From contig JAQIBO010000440.1 of assembly GCA_027859055.1 (NCBI GenBank), positions 1-15,220 of the forward strand: a stretch of DNA of 15,220 nt, in the 5' to 3' direction. Shown piece by piece: positions 13,471 to 15,220 of this stretch. Each line of letters begins with the position of its first letter. The stretch's first letter is position 1. The notes beneath the pieces were generated by a model. That model was not told where the DNA came from. It saw only the letters and a program-made list of their open reading frames with translations, and did not search any database. Source of the stretch: Spirochaeta sp. (GTDB taxonomy: Bacteria > Spirochaetota > Spirochaetia > DSM-27196 > Alkalispirochaetaceae). The translations under genes were made by a program, and so were the position numbers.

Positions 13471-15033
13471 GTGAGCATGCGGGAATCGATACAACACATG
13501 AAAGACCTCCGGGAGCAGGCGCACAGCGGCGGCGGTGAGGATCGGATCGAAAAGCAGCACGAAAAGGGCAAACGGAGCGCCCGGGAGCGGCTGGACGACC
13601 TGTTTGACCCGCACTCGTTTGTGGAGCACCAGAGCTACATCCGCGGACGATCCACTGCGTTCGGTTTGGAGGATAAACGTCTCCCCGGAGACGGCGTTAT
13701 TACCGGGAGCGGCCTGGTCGATGGGCGCCAGGTGTTCGTTTCTTCCCAGGATTTCACCGTGCTTGGCGGGTCGCTAGGCGAGCAGCACGCCGCCCGGATC
13801 GCCGAAGCGCAGAAACTGTCCATTGCTACGGGTACGCCGTTTGTGCAGATAAACGATTCCGGTGGCGCCCGTATTCAGGAAGGGGTGCTTTCCCTGGACG
13901 GATACGCCAGAATCTTCCGTGCCAATACCGACGCATCGGGAGTCGTTCCCCAGATTTCCGCGATCCTGGGGCCATGCGCCGGCGGTGCGGTATACTCGCC
14001 CGGTATTACTGACTTTATCTTCATGGTCGACAACGTCAGCAACATGTACATCACCGGTCCCGATGTGATTCGTGCCGTTACCGGAGAGGAGATTTCCCAC
14101 GAGGAACTGGGCGGAGCCGCGGCCCACGCATCCCGTAGCGGGGTGGCTCACTTTCGCTACAAGAGCGAGCAGGATTGTATGGACGGCATTCGGCGCCTCC
14201 TTTCCATGCTGCCGGCGAACAATACGGAACAGGCACCACGGATTCTGCCTGATGCGCCGGGATGGGACGACCCTGATCGCGTTGTTCCCGAGGTGCTGGA
14301 TATCGTTCCTGAGGATGAACGCCGGGGGTATGACATTCGCCGGTTTATCGGAACCGTGTTTGACACCGACAGTTTTTTTGAGGTACACGCCGAGTACGCC
14401 ACCAACGTTGTGGTTGGCTTTGCCCGCCTCGCCGGTCGAGTAGTCGGAATTTTTGCGAACCAGCCGGCGGTCTACGCCGCCGCCCTTGATATCGACGCAA
14501 GCGACAAGGGCGCCCGCTTTATCCGCTTTTGCGATGCCTTCAATATTCCGATCGTGACGCTCGTCGATGTTCCCGGGTTTCTGCCCGGGGTTACTCAGGA
14601 GCACGGCGGAATTATCCGCCACGGAGCGAAGATTCTCTACGCGATCGCCGAGGCGACGGTACCGAAGATCTCACTGATTCTGCGCAAGGCGTACGGCGGT
14701 GCCTTTATCGCGATGTCCGCCAAGGCGCTTGGCTATGACCGTGTACTGGCGTGGCCGATTGCGCAAATCGCGGTGATGGGCGCCGAAGGTGCCGCAAACG
14801 TGATATTCCGGCGGGATATCGCCAACGCCGAAGACTCCGAGGCGAAGCGGACAGAGAAGATCGCCGAATTCAAGGAAAGCGTGATGGATCCGTTTGTTGC
14901 AGCGGGCTACGGGTTTGTTGATGACGTGATCGACCCGGTCTACAGCCGGACGGAACTGGTCCGGTCTCTTGAGATGCTCGCCACCAAACGGGAACAACGG
15001 GCACCACGAAAACACGGGAACATACCGCTGTGA
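13471..15033 (+). CDS. mmdA: Biotin-dependent carboxyltransferase subunit (methylmalonyl-CoA decarboxylase alpha / propionyl-CoA carboxylase beta)
   Basis: A 520-residue cytosolic protein with two crotonase-like halves. Recognisable landmarks are KGKRSARERLDDLFDPHSF (32-50), NDSGGARIQEGV (128-139), LGPCAGGAVYSPGITDF (166-182), TGPDVIRAVTGEEIS (195-209), VDVPGFLPG (365-373), RKAYGGAFIAM (405-415) and the terminal KHGNIPL. It moves a carboxyl group between an acyl-CoA, usually methylmalonyl- or propionyl-CoA, and carrier-bound biotin. I start it at a GTG (13471), six bases after AAAGGAG; ATG two codons on (13477) is an alternative. The following gene overlaps by four bases and looks like OadG, which favours a membrane-linked Na+-pumping decarboxylase over the soluble carboxylase. 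Its biotin carrier and membrane beta subunit should lie just beyond the window. Confidence 0.95.
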   Translation: MSMRESIQHMKDLREQAHSGGGEDRIEKQHEKGKRSARERLDDLFDPHSFVEHQSYIRGRSTAFGLEDKRLPGDGVITGSGLVDGRQVFVSSQDFTVLGGSLGEQHAARIAEAQKLSIATGTPFVQINDSGGARIQEGVLSLDGYARIFRANTDASGVVPQISAILGPCAGGAVYSPGITDFIFMVDNVSNMYITGPDVIRAVTGEEISHEELGGAAAHASRSGVAHFRYKSEQDCMDGIRRLLSMLPANNTEQAPRILPDAPGWDDPDRVVPEVLDIVPEDERRGYDIRRFIGTVFDTDSFFEVHAEYATNVVVGFARLAGRVVGIFANQPAVYAAALDIDASDKGARFIRFCDAFNIPIVTLVDVPGFLPGVTQEHGGIIRHGAKILYAIAEATVPKISLILRKAYGGAFIAMSAKALGYDRVLAWPIAQIAVMGAEGAANVIFRRDIANAEDSEAKRTEKIAEFKESVMDPFVAAGYGFVDDVIDPVYSRTELVRSLEMLATKREQRAPRKHGNIPL

Positions 15034-15220
15034 ACGTCGAGGCGTACTCTTACGTCGTCGTAGCCGCTCTGGTGGGAATGGGGGTTGTGTTCTTTTTCCT
15101 CATCGTTCTGAGCGTGCTGATGGTGGTGATCCGGTTCTTTTTTGACCGGCCGGCAGCGGACCGCGCGGCGGCACGGCGGTCGTTGGCTGAGCGGGGGGCC
15201 GGTGGCGGTCAGTCTGGAAA
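15030..15220 (+). CDS. oadG: OadG-like sodium-pump decarboxylase gamma/delta subunit, N-terminal part (truncated)
   Basis: Reading from the GTG at 15030, which overlaps the carboxyltransferase stop as GTGA, gives 63 residues to the window edge. A short N-terminus is followed by a single long hydrophobic helix (about residues 7-38, including LVGMGVVFFFLIVLSVLM), then a charged Ala/Arg-rich linker (RPAADRAAARRS). This is the pattern of the small gamma subunit of oxaloacetate decarboxylase and the delta subunit of methylmalonyl-CoA decarboxylase, which anchors and assembles the complex in the membrane. The GMGVVFFFL stretch is characteristic. The rest of the gene is outside the window. Position directly after the carboxyltransferase is the strongest support, since the protein is poorly conserved. 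Confidence 0.85.
   Translation, partial: MNVEAYSYVVVAALVGMGVVFFFLIVLSVLMVVIRFFFDRPAADRAAARRSLAERGAGGGQSG

Noticed and set aside
1..15220. CRISPR arrays, insertion sequences, tRNA or rRNA genes, prophage or toxin-antitoxin modules
   Set aside because: I looked for direct-repeat arrays, transposase motifs, cloverleaf-like segments and small paired genes, and found none that could be supported.

Overview
This window carries twelve genes, two of them cut by the window edges. Base composition is moderately high in GC and genes are tightly packed. The content points to an anaerobic or facultative bacterium: a biotin-dependent carboxyltransferase followed by a sodium-pump gamma-like subunit, a fermentation-type carbamoyl-transfer module, and a very large protein that I suspect is a pyrophosphate-type PEP carboxykinase. 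A spirochaete-like organism (Spirochaeta sensu lato) is my best guess, but it is weak: no rRNA, tRNA or other taxonomic marker is present.

Layout, left to right. (1) On the minus strand, a class III CoA-transferase gene and an amidase gene overlap as TGATG; the amidase runs off the left edge. (2) Divergent from them is kduI, with a textbook cupin metal site. The 60 bp between the two starts hold back-to-back promoters whose -35 boxes overlap, and both -10 boxes lie exactly 6 nt before the ATG, so both mRNAs may be leaderless. (3) A cyclase-family metal hydrolase gene (minus) is convergent with kduI and divergent from (4) a plus-strand pair: an 1164-residue cytosolic protein with a phosphate-binding-loop-like segment, then a 73-residue unknown protein whose Shine-Dalgarno is buried in a 14-bp stem. 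(5) A minus-strand run reads uraA (uracil-type NCS2 permease), a DUF2877 protein (AllH/YlbF family), FdrA (AllF) and a DUF1116 protein (AllG/YlbE). In E. coli the last three are the reported components of oxamate carbamoyltransferase. (6) Divergent from uraA is a carboxyltransferase subunit gene (MmdA/PccB family) overlapping an OadG-like gene cut by the right edge.

How they may fit together. The uraA-allH-fdrA-allG run looks like an uptake-plus-phosphorolysis module that would import a nucleobase or related ring compound and release carbamoyl phosphate from its ureido breakdown product. The cyclase-family hydrolase, amidase and CoA-transferase nearby are plausible helpers (ring opening, deamidation, CoA activation), but they are in separate transcription units and this link is inference. 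No carbamate kinase, allantoinase or dihydropyrimidinase lies in the window, so the pathway is incomplete here. The right-hand unit would decarboxylate a carboxy-acyl-CoA such as methylmalonyl-CoA and pump Na+, or carboxylate propionyl-CoA.

The most unusual points are the candidate leaderless divergent promoter pair, the Shine-Dalgarno-masking hairpin before the small gene, the pairing of a uracil-type permease with oxamate-carbamoyltransferase-type genes, and the giant candidate PEP carboxykinase.
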